Shown here piece by piece: positions 8,045 through 14,060 of a DNA stretch of 20,659 nt (the stretch's first letter is position 1; every line of letters starts with the position of its first letter). Made by a program: the position numbers and the translations under genes. This DNA comes from Halanaerobiales bacterium (lineage in GTDB: Bacteria; Bacillota_F; Halanaerobiia; DY22613), in contig JAGMES010000074.1 of NCBI GenBank assembly GCA_023128035.1, positions 1 to 20,659 of the forward strand, in the 5' to 3' direction. The notes below the pieces were generated by a model. It was not told the DNA's origin, did not search any database, and was given only the letters and a program-made list of their open reading frames with translations.

Positions 8045-8333
8045 AAAAAAGCCCTTCATCCCACAATGGGACGAAAGGCTTTACTTCCGCGGTACCACCC
8101 AAATTAGCATAAAAGGCTCACTCAAAATCAGTACGGAATCTAGATTCGATACTGTCCACAGATAACGGTTTGGCTCCGTCTAATCCTACTCTCATAAAAG
8201 ATTTGGGATTAGCAACTCAGAGATGTTCTTCAGATTAGCTTTCGTATTGGTCTCCCACCATCACCAACTCGCTTAGACTAGATTCTAATCCTACTCTTCT
8301 CATCATCGTCATTTTAGGCTTTATTCAGATATT
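8045..8333 (-). ncRNA. T-box leader of asnS (tRNA-Asn sensing)
   Basis: The minus strand carries the canonical T-box core GGGTGGTACCGCGGAAGT at 8083-8100. It is followed immediately by an intrinsic terminator (8045-8082: AAAGCC, then TCCCA / TGGGA, then GGCTTTTTT). Upstream, stem I includes an AGAAGAGTAG element and, near the base of stem I, CTGAAGAACATCTC, in which AAC (8225-8227) is the expected specifier triplet for Asn. Uncharged tRNA-Asn pairs with the specifier and, through its NCCA end, with UGGN of the T-box to stabilise the antiterminator, allowing asnS transcription under Asn starvation. The specifier matches the downstream synthetase, which makes the call very secure. Confidence 0.96.
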
Positions 8334-8339
8334 AGTAAT

Positions 8340-8368
8340 ATTATAAATGAACTGAAATTAGAAGTCAA
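8340..8368 (-). promoter_or_regulatory. Promoter of the T-box-asnS transcript
   Basis: A -35 TTGACT (8363-8368) and a consensus -10 TATAAT (8340-8345) are separated by exactly 17 bp. Transcription should start near 8333, just upstream of T-box stem I. Confidence 0.88.
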
Positions 8369-8422
8369 TAGATTTATGGATATTTATTATGATTTTAATG
8401 ACTATTTTTGACATTCTCCCTA

Positions 8423-8451
8423 TTGACACACAGAGACTTTTACGTTAAAAT
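8423..8451 (+). promoter_or_regulatory. Promoter of the tetR-RND operon
   Basis: A consensus -35 TTGACA (8423-8428), a 17-bp spacer and -10 TAAAAT (8446-8451) lie divergent from the asnS promoter. The operator palindrome begins 9 bp after the -10, over the expected start of transcription. Confidence 0.85.
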
Positions 8452-8459
8452 TAAAAGTG

Positions 8460-8473
8460 AGTAAGTACTTACT
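8460..8473. promoter_or_regulatory. Candidate TetR operator
   Basis: AGTAAGTACTTACT is a perfect 14-bp palindrome covering the expected transcription start and ending before the RBS (AGGAAGG, 8480-8486). Its place implies autorepression of the tetR-RND operon by the downstream TetR protein. Confidence 0.75.
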
Positions 8474-8496
8474 TTTTTCAGGAAGGAAGTTGATAA

Positions 8497-9108
8497 ATGA
8501 AAAAATCTACTAAAACAAAAAGTCGAATTCTTGAAAACGCCATAGAAGTGGTTGCTAAAAAGGGGTATTCAGCCTCTTCGACAAAGGAGATCGCTGAAAA
8601 AGCTGGTATATCTGAGGCTACTTTATTTAAATACTATGGTACCAAAGACGAACTTTTGAATCAAATCGTCCTTAAAACTATCGATAAATTTCACAATTAT
8701 TCTCTGAATGAAGCATTTCCCCACACTTTTGAAATCGCTCAAAATCAAACGAGCCAATATCTGATTCGGGAAATGATCAAGGAAAGATTCATTTTTTTTG
8801 AGGAGAATTTCCCCGCCTTTCGCGTTATTATGCAGGAAATGATGGTAAACGAAAACATTCGAAAGATCTTTAAGGAGAAAATATGGGCAACCATGGAAAG
8901 CATATCAAATCAAATCTTTGATCGTGGAAAAGAAAGAGGAGAGCTAAAAGATATCAATAATTATTTTTTAAGGAAAGCTTTTTTTGGAATGCTGTTTTTC
9001 TCCAGTATTTTTGAGAATCTTCTGTTAGATGAAGATCAAAAATATACTCTAGATGAGCAGATAGATTCAATGGTAGATATTTTATTCAACGGTATAAAGG
9101 AGAGATGA
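8497..9108 (+). CDS. TetR/AcrR-family transcriptional repressor
   Basis: This 203-residue protein has an N-terminal TetR DNA-binding domain at about 8-55. It contains the hallmark run AIEVVAKKGYSASSTKEIAE and then AGISEATLFKYYGTKDELL, the HTH with its Y-x-Y/F-Y-x-x-K-x-x-L recognition segment. The remaining 150 residues form the divergent ligand-binding and dimerisation domain. RBS AGGAAGG lies at 8480-8486. Its last codons overlap the ATG of the RND exporter by 4 nt, so the two are co-translated. A palindrome over its own transcription start suggests that it represses this operon and is relieved by a hydrophobic effector, perhaps an exporter substrate. The ligand is unknown. Confidence 0.93.
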   Translation: MKKSTKTKSRILENAIEVVAKKGYSASSTKEIAEKAGISEATLFKYYGTKDELLNQIVLKTIDKFHNYSLNEAFPHTFEIAQNQTSQYLIREMIKERFIFFEENFPAFRVIMQEMMVNENIRKIFKEKIWATMESISNQIFDRGKERGELKDINNYFLRKAFFGMLFFSSIFENLLLDEDQKYTLDEQIDSMVDILFNGIKER

Positions 9109-11321
9109 ATATGTGTAAATATGTTGATTTTGTCAAAAACAATCGTAAACCTTTATTTGCTATTCTTATTATCATAAACCTTCTGGCCCTGGTGGGAATT
9201 TTTCATATCAAAATCAATCCCAACTTTGAAGTTTTCATGCCAGACCAATCAGAATATAAGGAAGTTCTTGACGAAATGAATCAGGTCTTTTCAACCTCTG
9301 ATCAGATCATGTTTTTGGTTGAATCTGAAGGTTCAGAATTAACAACAGCCATGATTCAAGAGTTCAGGGATTTTCAAAAATATCTGGAGAATATAGACAA
9401 CATTGAATCAATAAAGGGTCCAACTCCTTCAAAACTAGCCGTTGGCCCCAACATCATTGATTTAGAAGAAATTAGCGAAATTGATCTCCACACATTGAAA
9501 ATGTACAATGAAAAGATCGGAACGCTATCTCAAATTACCAAAAAGGATGGAAAAATCTATGCTGGTTACACCTTGTTTACTAAGGATGACTTTAGCAGTA
9601 AAGATATAAAAGGGATTGAAAGTTATCTAAAAGACAGACAAATCAAATATTATGCATCTGGAGATCTATATATGCAGAAAAAGATTTTAGACTATGTTCT
9701 GATGATCTTACTCTTTCTACCCCCTACTGCTCTGATACTGATTTTAACCATCTTCAGACTACAGATGGGTTCTATGAAAGCAACCTTTCTTTCGGTGTTG
9801 CCTGCAGGAATCGGTGCCCTCTGGACACTTGGTCTAGTAGGATGGATTGGAAAGGAAGTCTCAATCATCACTGTTCTTGCTCCCATCTTTGCCATTGTTA
9901 TCGGGAGTGCGGACGGTTTACATTTTGTCTCCCATGTTCAAGATGAGAGAAGCGATGGAGTAGGTGATATTGAAAGTATCGTCGAAACCTTGAAGATGGT
10001 TGGGGTTCCAATGATCATTACTACAGTAACATCCATGGCTGGTTTTCTCTCTTTACTTGTGATGAACACCAATGCCATCAAGGATTTAGCTCTCTTCGCC
10101 TCTGTAGGTATCCTCCTAGCAGGTGTTGTGACCTGGTATGTATTACCCCTGATTTTAACAGGTGGAGTTGCACTTAGTCGACCTAAAAAGCAAAGAAAGA
10201 TTATATCAGATAAGATTCAGAAGTTATGGGGGCTTCCTTCTATAGCTATTTTGATCGTTATTTTGGTGATCTCATTCTTTGGTGCACGGCAGGTTCAAAC
10301 AGAGTTTAACCAATTGATGTTTTATAGAAGTTATACTGATGTTTATAAAAGCTTTGATAAAATCATGGAAGTTAACCATGGAACAATTCCTGTATTTATC
10401 TATGCAAAAACTGATGGTGATCCACTTAATCCTTCTTTTGCGAAAGAGTTGCTGGCCCTAGAAGATGAATTGATGAATAGCAAATATGTAGGAAAAGCCA
10501 TGAGTGTGTATGATTTTTACTCTATCATGTATTCTATATTCATGAATCAAGAAAAAAAACAGTATCCTGAACAGATGATGCAGATAAATTTTATCAACTC
10601 CATAATCTCAGAAATGGATTCTGACCCTACTAATCATCTAATTGACCGTGAGCAAAAAGTAACACGATTAATGATCTTCCCAGTTGATCTTAAAAACAGT
10701 ACACTAGACGAAATCAACAAACTGGTTGCAGAATTTAATAAAACCTATGATAACATAGAAGTAAAGGTTACTGGGGTTCAATATCTCATGCGTGAGCTCA
10801 ATGAAGGCATGATAGATAATCAGACAAAAAGTCTAATATTGGCTTTTGCTTTGATCTTCATTCTTCTGTTTATTTCACTAAGAAAGTTTAAACCTTCATT
10901 TATTGCATTATTACCAATAGCCTTTACTGTCGTCATCTTATACGGATTTCTAGGATTGACTGGAATCTCTTTGAACGTATTTACGACAACCATTTTCAGT
11001 ATTACCATTGGAGTTGGAATCGACTATGCAATTCATTTCACTTCTGTTTGGATGAGTTTTCGTAAAAAAGGGTATGATCCACAAAAGGCAGTCGAACAGG
11101 CCTCTAAATATACTTCGCGCCCTATCCTGGCAAATGCTTTCGGTCTTGCTATTGGACTGAGTGCACTACTCTTATCGCCATTGCGTATCCATCTATATGT
11201 ATCAGTACTAATGTGGGCATCGATGATTTCTAGTGTATTCTTAAGTCTTTCTTTCTTGCCGACGATGTTGCGGTGGACTAAAGATAAGGACGCGAGAAAG
11301 TCTACTGATTCGATGATATAA
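9105..11321 (+). CDS. RND superfamily exporter (MMPL/HAE3 type)
   Basis: This 738-residue membrane protein has the duplicated RND layout: helix 1 (about 16-34), an extracytoplasmic domain (about 35-190), five helices (195-350), helix 7 (372-392), a second extracytoplasmic domain (395-575) and five final helices (577-725). Polar residues in the transport helices match the proton-relay positions: GSADGLHFVSH near 267-277 and GVGIDYAIHFTSVW near 632-645, the latter being the classic G-x-x-x-D-Y-x-I-H motif. Such predicted exporters of the COG1033/MMPL kind move lipids, hopanoids or hydrophobic drugs. No membrane-fusion or outer-membrane partner is nearby, as expected in a Gram-positive. It is translationally coupled to tetR. 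The substrate is not determinable. Confidence 0.93.
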   Translation: MNMCKYVDFVKNNRKPLFAILIIINLLALVGIFHIKINPNFEVFMPDQSEYKEVLDEMNQVFSTSDQIMFLVESEGSELTTAMIQEFRDFQKYLENIDNIESIKGPTPSKLAVGPNIIDLEEISEIDLHTLKMYNEKIGTLSQITKKDGKIYAGYTLFTKDDFSSKDIKGIESYLKDRQIKYYASGDLYMQKKILDYVLMILLFLPPTALILILTIFRLQMGSMKATFLSVLPAGIGALWTLGLVGWIGKEVSIITVLAPIFAIVIGSADGLHFVSHVQDERSDGVGDIESIVETLKMVGVPMIITTVTSMAGFLSLLVMNTNAIKDLALFASVGILLAGVVTWYVLPLILTGGVALSRPKKQRKIISDKIQKLWGLPSIAILIVILVISFFGARQVQTEFNQLMFYRSYTDVYKSFDKIMEVNHGTIPVFIYAKTDGDPLNPSFAKELLALEDELMNSKYVGKAMSVYDFYSIMYSIFMNQEKKQYPEQMMQINFINSIISEMDSDPTNHLIDREQKVTRLMIFPVDLKNSTLDEINKLVAEFNKTYDNIEVKVTGVQYLMRELNEGMIDNQTKSLILAFALIFILLFISLRKFKPSFIALLPIAFTVVILYGFLGLTGISLNVFTTTIFSITIGVGIDYAIHFTSVWMSFRKKGYDPQKAVEQASKYTSRPILANAFGLAIGLSALLLSPLRIHLYVSVLMWASMISSVFLSLSFLPTMLRWTKDKDARKSTDSMI

Positions 11322-11326
11322 ATATG

Positions 11327-11357
11327 ACAAAGGAGCAGTTTAGAACTGCTCCTTTGT
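11327..11357 (+). terminator. Terminator of the tetR-RND operon
   Basis: A perfect 14-bp inverted repeat (ACAAAGGAGCAGTT / AACTGCTCCTTTGT) with a 3-nt loop lies 5 bp after the RND stop and is followed by TTGCATTTT. Confidence 0.88.
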
Positions 11358-11498
11358 TTGCATTTTAAGAAGACTATAAAAAGCTAAACGACTCTTCTAA
11401 TGACTAAAGTACAATATTTCGTTTTTTATATGTCAAAAGTATTATCTATATGATATTAACATACAATTTATCGAAAAGTAGAACGAAATAAAGGAATT

Positions 11499-11609
11499 AT
11501 GGAAAAAATGTCGTATTTATTATTTAGATTCATCCCTCATATACGTTACGAAATATTTGATCCAAATAGTTTATTTTTAAAAATATTAGAAAGGAGATTT
11601 ATAGCATGA
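11499..11609 (+). CDS. Possible 36-residue small ORF overlapping the VanY start
   Basis: An ATG at 11499, preceded closely by AAAGGA, opens 36 codons ending in a TGA that overlaps the VanY start codon (ATGA at 11606-11609). The peptide contains SYLLFRFIPHIRYEIFDP and is basic and hydrophobic; I do not recognise it. The ATGA overlap is the arrangement of translationally coupled genes. The VanY gene also has its own RBS inside this frame, so the overlap could be chance. The RBS spacing for the small ORF itself is short. Confidence 0.3.
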   Translation: MEKMSYLLFRFIPHIRYEIFDPNSLFLKILERRFIA

Positions 11610-12391
11610 GACGATTATTAAATTTAATCTTAATTTTAATAATAATACTAATATTAGCTACTAATATTTTTGCAACTGTACATATCTCTCTAGATAAAGA
11701 TAATCTTATGAAAGTAGAAAATAATGACCAGCAGGAAAAAGAAGAACAAAGTCAGATAAATTTATCTTCACCAAAAGAGTCCAATAAAACCAAAGAAGCT
11801 AAAACCACTAAAAAAGACGTTCCTAACATCACCGATATATTATTATTAGCCAATAAAGAACACCACTTGCCATCAGATTATAAACCTACTGACTTAGTCC
11901 AACCTAATATTCCTTTTTTGTTTAAAGAAGATTTACCAAAAAAGTTGATGAGAAAAGAAGCGGCTCTGGCTCTAGAAGAGTTATTTAATAGTGCAAAAAA
12001 AGATACTATCAAACTTTTTGGTGTATCAGGGTATCGTTCATATTACAGACAAAAGCAAATTTTCGATTATAAAGCACAAAGACTTGGCGAAGAAGTAGCC
12101 AATAAAACAGTCGCTTATCCCGGCCAAAGTGAACATCAAACAGGACTTGCCATGGATGTTTCAAACCAAAAAATGGGATTTAAACTACACCAAAGTTTTG
12201 GCAATACAAGAGAAGGAATATGGATAGCAAATAATGCTCCAAAGTTCGGATTTATTATCCGCTATCCAAAAGGAAAAGAACATATTACTGGCTATAAGTA
12301 TGAGCCATGGCATCTTCGATATGTAGGGATACAAGTAGCGCAAGAGATAGCTCAAAAAGGTATTACTCTAGAAGAATATTTTGGTGATTAA
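11606..12391 (+). CDS. VanY-type D-alanyl-D-alanine carboxypeptidase (peptidase M15B)
   Basis: This 261-residue protein begins with an N-terminal signal anchor (about 3-25, strongly Leu/Ile), then a Lys/Glu-rich linker (30-75) and an M15B peptidase domain (about 100-258). Zinc-site motifs are visible: SGYRSYYRQK (141-150), SEHQTGLAMD (175-184, with His177 and Asp184 as metal ligands) and EPWHLRYVG (233-241, with catalytic Glu233 and ligand His236). The enzyme would trim the terminal D-Ala of peptidoglycan stem peptides outside the membrane. There are no vanA/H/X or two-component genes beside it, so a role in resistance is not indicated; wall remodelling is more likely. RBS AAGGAG (11591-11596) gives good spacing to the ATG. 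The gene is intact and followed by a terminator. Confidence 0.93.
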   Translation: MRRLLNLILILIIILILATNIFATVHISLDKDNLMKVENNDQQEKEEQSQINLSSPKESNKTKEAKTTKKDVPNITDILLLANKEHHLPSDYKPTDLVQPNIPFLFKEDLPKKLMRKEAALALEELFNSAKKDTIKLFGVSGYRSYYRQKQIFDYKAQRLGEEVANKTVAYPGQSEHQTGLAMDVSNQKMGFKLHQSFGNTREGIWIANNAPKFGFIIRYPKGKEHITGYKYEPWHLRYVGIQVAQEIAQKGITLEEYFGD

Positions 12392-12421
12392 AAGTAGGTT
12401 CCTCAAAATTTACTTACATTT

Positions 12422-12461
12422 AAAAGACAGCTCCTGATGATTAAATCAGAAGCTGTCTTTT
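12422..12461. terminator. Terminator after VanY, probably bidirectional
   Basis: The stem AAAAGACAGCT / AGCTGTCTTTT continues, after a small internal loop, as TGAT / ATCA around a short loop. The A-run and T-run on either side let it end both the plus-strand VanY transcript and any minus-strand transcript coming from the 12.5-13.0 kb leader region. Confidence 0.8.
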
Positions 12462-12476
12462 AGTGGAGAACCATGT

Positions 12477-12554
12477 TCAGTCGAAAGGTTTACATCTAGC
12501 CAGCAAACCCATACCCAGCATCAGTCCTACAAGCAAACTCTTGTTAATATACAT
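12477..12554 (-). CDS. Possible 25-residue hydrophobic small ORF
   Basis: An ATG at 12554, preceded by GGGAGA only 0-2 nt away, opens 25 codons that include SLLVGLMLGMGLLARC, a plausible single membrane helix, and end KPFD. It overlaps the end of the next ORF upstream (12544-12648) by 11 nt. I do not recognise it. It may be a small membrane protein or chance translation in decayed sequence downstream of the truncated hydrolase. Confidence 0.25.
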   Translation of the reverse strand: MYINKSLLVGLMLGMGLLARCKPFD

Positions 12555-12648
12555 TCTCCCAATCACTGATTGGCACTTCAATCCAACGATTAGACTCTAT
12601 CTGAACTAATACTCTCTCATCAACAGGTTTATAAACTTCCTGTTCCAT
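12544..12648 (-). CDS. Possible 34-residue ORF or C-terminal gene fragment
   Basis: The frame from the ATG at 12648 reads KPVDERVLVQIESNRWIEVP and ends DWENVY. The composition looks like real protein (charged residues alternating with Val/Ile, Trp, Pro), but I recognise no family and see no clear RBS. It lies on the minus strand, 18 bp after the stop of the truncated hydrolase. It could be the tail of a gene whose front was deleted when the hydrolase was truncated. Confidence 0.25.
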   Translation of the reverse strand: MEQEVYKPVDERVLVQIESNRWIEVPISDWENVY

Positions 12649-12666
12649 CAGATTTGAGCTCTAGCA

Positions 12667-12822
12667 TTAGCAGGATTGATAATTCGACTTGTTTTCAAAT
12701 ATAGGCTCAATACAACCTTTCCATGCTCTTAAATCATTAAAATACCCATTTAGCATAAGTATAGGTTTTCCTTGTCCAATCATTTCGTAATAAAATTCAA
12801 CATCTCCAGCACAATACTTCAT
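12667..12822 (-). pseudogene. Truncated alpha/beta hydrolase (N-terminus only)
   Basis: The start is placed at the ATG at 12822 because it has AAGGGGGC at 12828-12835. The 51 residues read DVEFYYEMIGQGKPILMLNG and then WKGCIEPIFE, the first strands and oxyanion-loop region of an alpha/beta-fold hydrolase (G-x-G-x-P-I-x-x-x-(H/N)-G). The frame then stops. No nucleophile elbow, acid or histidine remains; intact members have about 230-280 residues. It lies directly behind the attenuator leader at 12840-13052 and was presumably, when intact, the first gene controlled by it. Asn replaces the usual His in the HG motif. Whether the short product is made or has any role is unknown. Confidence 0.65.
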
Positions 12823-12847
12823 AGTTAGCCCCCTTAATTTTGATAAT

Positions 12848-12883
12848 AAAAAAGCCATGTAGATATTTATATCTACATGGCTT
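12848..12883 (-). terminator. Attenuator terminator (3:4 hairpin)
   Basis: A 14-bp stem (AAGCCATGTAGATA / TATCTACATGGCTT) with a 4-nt loop is followed on the minus strand by six Ts (12848-12853). It lies after the leader peptide and before the hydrolase RBS, so a transcript starting upstream would end here unless the hairpin were prevented. Its first strand is also complementary to the end of the preceding hairpin. Confidence 0.8.
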
Positions 12884-12900
12884 AAAAAAACTTTATAATG

Positions 12901-12960
12901 TCACCATTAGATGCAAGCTCATTTGCATTTCAGCAGAAACAGAGCTTGCATCCATGGTGA
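12901..12960 (-). promoter_or_regulatory. Attenuator 1:2 hairpin overlapping the leader codons
   Basis: Strand 1 (12942-12960, TCACCATGGATGCAAGCTC) lies within the His and Cys codons of the leader ORF. Strand 2 (12901-12920) pairs with it over about 18 bp with one small internal loop. Strand 2 also contains ATCTAATGG (12904-12912), which can pair with CCATGTAGAT (12871-12880) in the first strand of the terminator, with one bulged G. This is the layout of a classical ribosome-dependent attenuator: 1:2 plus 3:4 terminates, and 2:3 reads through. Confidence 0.7.
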
Positions 12961-12995
12961 TGATGCATTTGAATATTTAAGTTAAAATCTCTCAT
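12930..12995 (-). CDS. Leader peptide with HHHHGCKLCFC ending
   Basis: A 21-codon ORF from the ATG at 12995 to the TGA at 12930 ends in HHHHGCKLCFC. Four consecutive His codons lie at 12954-12965 and there are three Cys codons. The Shine-Dalgarno is weak (AGTGG about 6 nt upstream). The peptide is too short and too biased for an ordinary protein; its codons run into strand 1 of a hairpin that precedes an intrinsic terminator. It is best read as an attenuation leader at which ribosomes pause when His-tRNA or Cys-tRNA is scarce. The His/Cys cluster could alternatively bind a metal while leaving the ribosome. The regulated gene just downstream is now truncated. Confidence 0.65.
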   Translation of the reverse strand: MRDFNLNIQMHHHHGCKLCFC

Positions 12996-13029
12996 AGAAA
13001 TCCACTACTTTCTTGTTAAATATTTCTTA

Positions 13030-13052
13030 CTATAATTCCTTTATAATGTCAA
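13030..13052 (-). promoter_or_regulatory. Probable promoter of the attenuator transcript
   Basis: A consensus -35 TTGACA (13047-13052) lies about 50 bp ahead of the leader ATG. The best -10 at 17 bp is TAAGAA, a weak match. The spacer holds an imperfect inverted repeat (TATAA ... TTATA). The exact -10 is uncertain. Confidence 0.4.
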
Positions 13053-13084
13053 TTTTATTATTGAAAAAACCTTTTACAACATTT

Positions 13085-13287
13085 TTATTTTCTCCGAGTA
13101 AAAGTTTTTAAATGTTTACCAGCATGTCCAAAATAGATTTTATCTTCATCAGGTAAATATTTAAAGTAGATTCGAATGTCATCTTCTGGTTTTAAATGAT
13201 ATGAAAAACGATGTGTAATACCTTTGATGAACACTTCTCGCCTATCTCGTTTTATTATGCTTTAATCACCATACAATCATCTAACAT
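13085..13287 (-). pseudogene. Small unrecognised gene, apparently frameshifted, at the end of the PIN operon
   Basis: A frame open from 13258 to the stop at 13085 encodes 57 residues with real-protein character, including VFIKGITHRFSYHLKPEDD, then RIYFKYLPDEDKIYFGHAGK and an ending of HLKTFTRRK. It has no ATG. In a neighbouring frame, an ATG at 13287 gives MLDDCMVIKA before stopping at 13255. One indel near 13255-13260 would join the two into a gene of about 65 residues starting 9 bp after the PIN-like gene. A GTG at about 13234 is the only other start. I do not recognise the family. Position makes it a possible fourth member of the XRE/ImmA/PIN module. Confidence 0.45.
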
Positions 13288-13295
13288 AGTCAGCT

Positions 13296-14060
13296 TTACT
13301 TTTGGTTTGCATTCAAAAGAAACTCTCCAGTTTTAACTAGTTTCATTTCTTCATTATATAACTTCTCAATAACATCTCTATTATTCATTTTCTCCATTTC
13401 TCCATTTTTTAAATAAACTTTGCTTTTTTCTGGTAATATTTTGTCAATAAACTCCAAACTTTCTTCTTTAGTCATACCATTTTCTTTCAATAAATAAAAA
13501 ACACTCATTAAGCTAATGCCGTATAATTTATGTTCTGTTAAAGTTGGTGCATAATTCAAGATTATCGCTCTACGAGCTCTCCGGTCATCAGAAATAAAAT
13601 AATTAATCTTTTCTTGCGCTACATCCCTTAACAAAATAATCATTTGTAAAGTTCGTAATTCACCAATATTATCTTTAAGTATTTTATCTATTTCCTGAAG
13701 TTTTAAATATAATTTGTCTGGATTTTCAAGATACTCTTCAACCATAACATAAGTATTATCATATTCAATACCAAAAATATTACATGCCTGCTGTAATGAA
13801 TTTGAAAACAATCTCTTAAATCCTAATTTTTCAAATAAATCTTTATCAGTTAACAGTATAATTTTCTTTTCTTTAATGAGCTTATCCAAAATCAATATTG
13901 TGTCCTCTGGCCATTCTACTTCATCATAAACACATTTATGTAAATAACATTTTTCAAAAACATCCAACACTCTTTCTAACAGTCCCAGTTCATCACGGCT
14001 CATCTTAATAATAACATCAGTATCTAGGCAAGCAATTTTCTTACTATTATGCATCTTCAT
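13296..14060 (-). CDS. PIN-like domain nuclease, probable toxin/effector
   Basis: This protein has 254 residues from the ATG at 14060, or 252 from the ATG at 14054, which is better spaced from AGGAAA. The acidic positions of a PIN fold can be followed: Asp13 and Asp15 in ACLDTDVII after the first strand, Glu47 in YDEVEW, Glu134 in IGELRTLQM, and Asp158-Asp159 in YFISDDRRARRAI. PIN domains are Mg2+-dependent RNases and the usual toxic part of many toxin-antitoxin pairs. The C-terminal 80 residues (EESLEFIDKILPEKSK...) are not recognised. The gene overlaps the end of the ImmA/IrrE gene by 14 nt, so it is co-translated. The RNase role is inferred from residue pattern and context. Confidence 0.75.
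   Translation of the reverse strand: MKMHNSKKIACLDTDVIIKMSRDELGLLERVLDVFEKCYLHKCVYDEVEWPEDTILILDKLIKEKKIILLTDKDLFEKLGFKRLFSNSLQQACNIFGIEYDNTYVMVEEYLENPDKLYLKLQEIDKILKDNIGELRTLQMIILLRDVAQEKINYFISDDRRARRAIILNYAPTLTEHKLYGISLMSVFYLLKENGMTKEESLEFIDKILPEKSKVYLKNGEMEKMNNRDVIEKLYNEEMKLVKTGEFLLNANQK

Noticed and set aside
8045..8340. Repetitive-looking short palindromes downstream of tetR's divergent promoter, considered as a CRISPR or repeat array
   Set aside because: The segment is fully explained as T-box stems and terminator; no regular repeat-spacer spacing exists anywhere in the window.
8497..9108. The local TetR as regulator of the activase promoter at 19864
   Set aside because: The palindromes AGTAAGTACTTACT and AATGAACGCTTGTTCATT share no half-site, and the genes are 11 kb apart.
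9692..9895. 67-residue minus-strand frame inside the RND gene
   Set aside because: It mirrors transmembrane codons of the RND exporter and has no start signals.
11456..11484. Promoter TTAACA-17-TAGAAC ahead of the small ORF at 11499
   Set aside because: The -10 matches poorly and the predicted start falls on the RBS; not convincing enough to annotate.
11606..12391. Vancomycin resistance cluster
   Set aside because: Only a VanY-type carboxypeptidase is present; vanH, a resistance ligase, vanX and a VanRS pair are all absent, so a wall-remodelling role is more economical.
12930..12995. Reading the His4 run as a cloning His-tag artefact
   Set aside because: There are only four His codons with mixed CAT/CAC usage, followed by a Cys-rich end inside a native-looking attenuator; no vector sequence is present.
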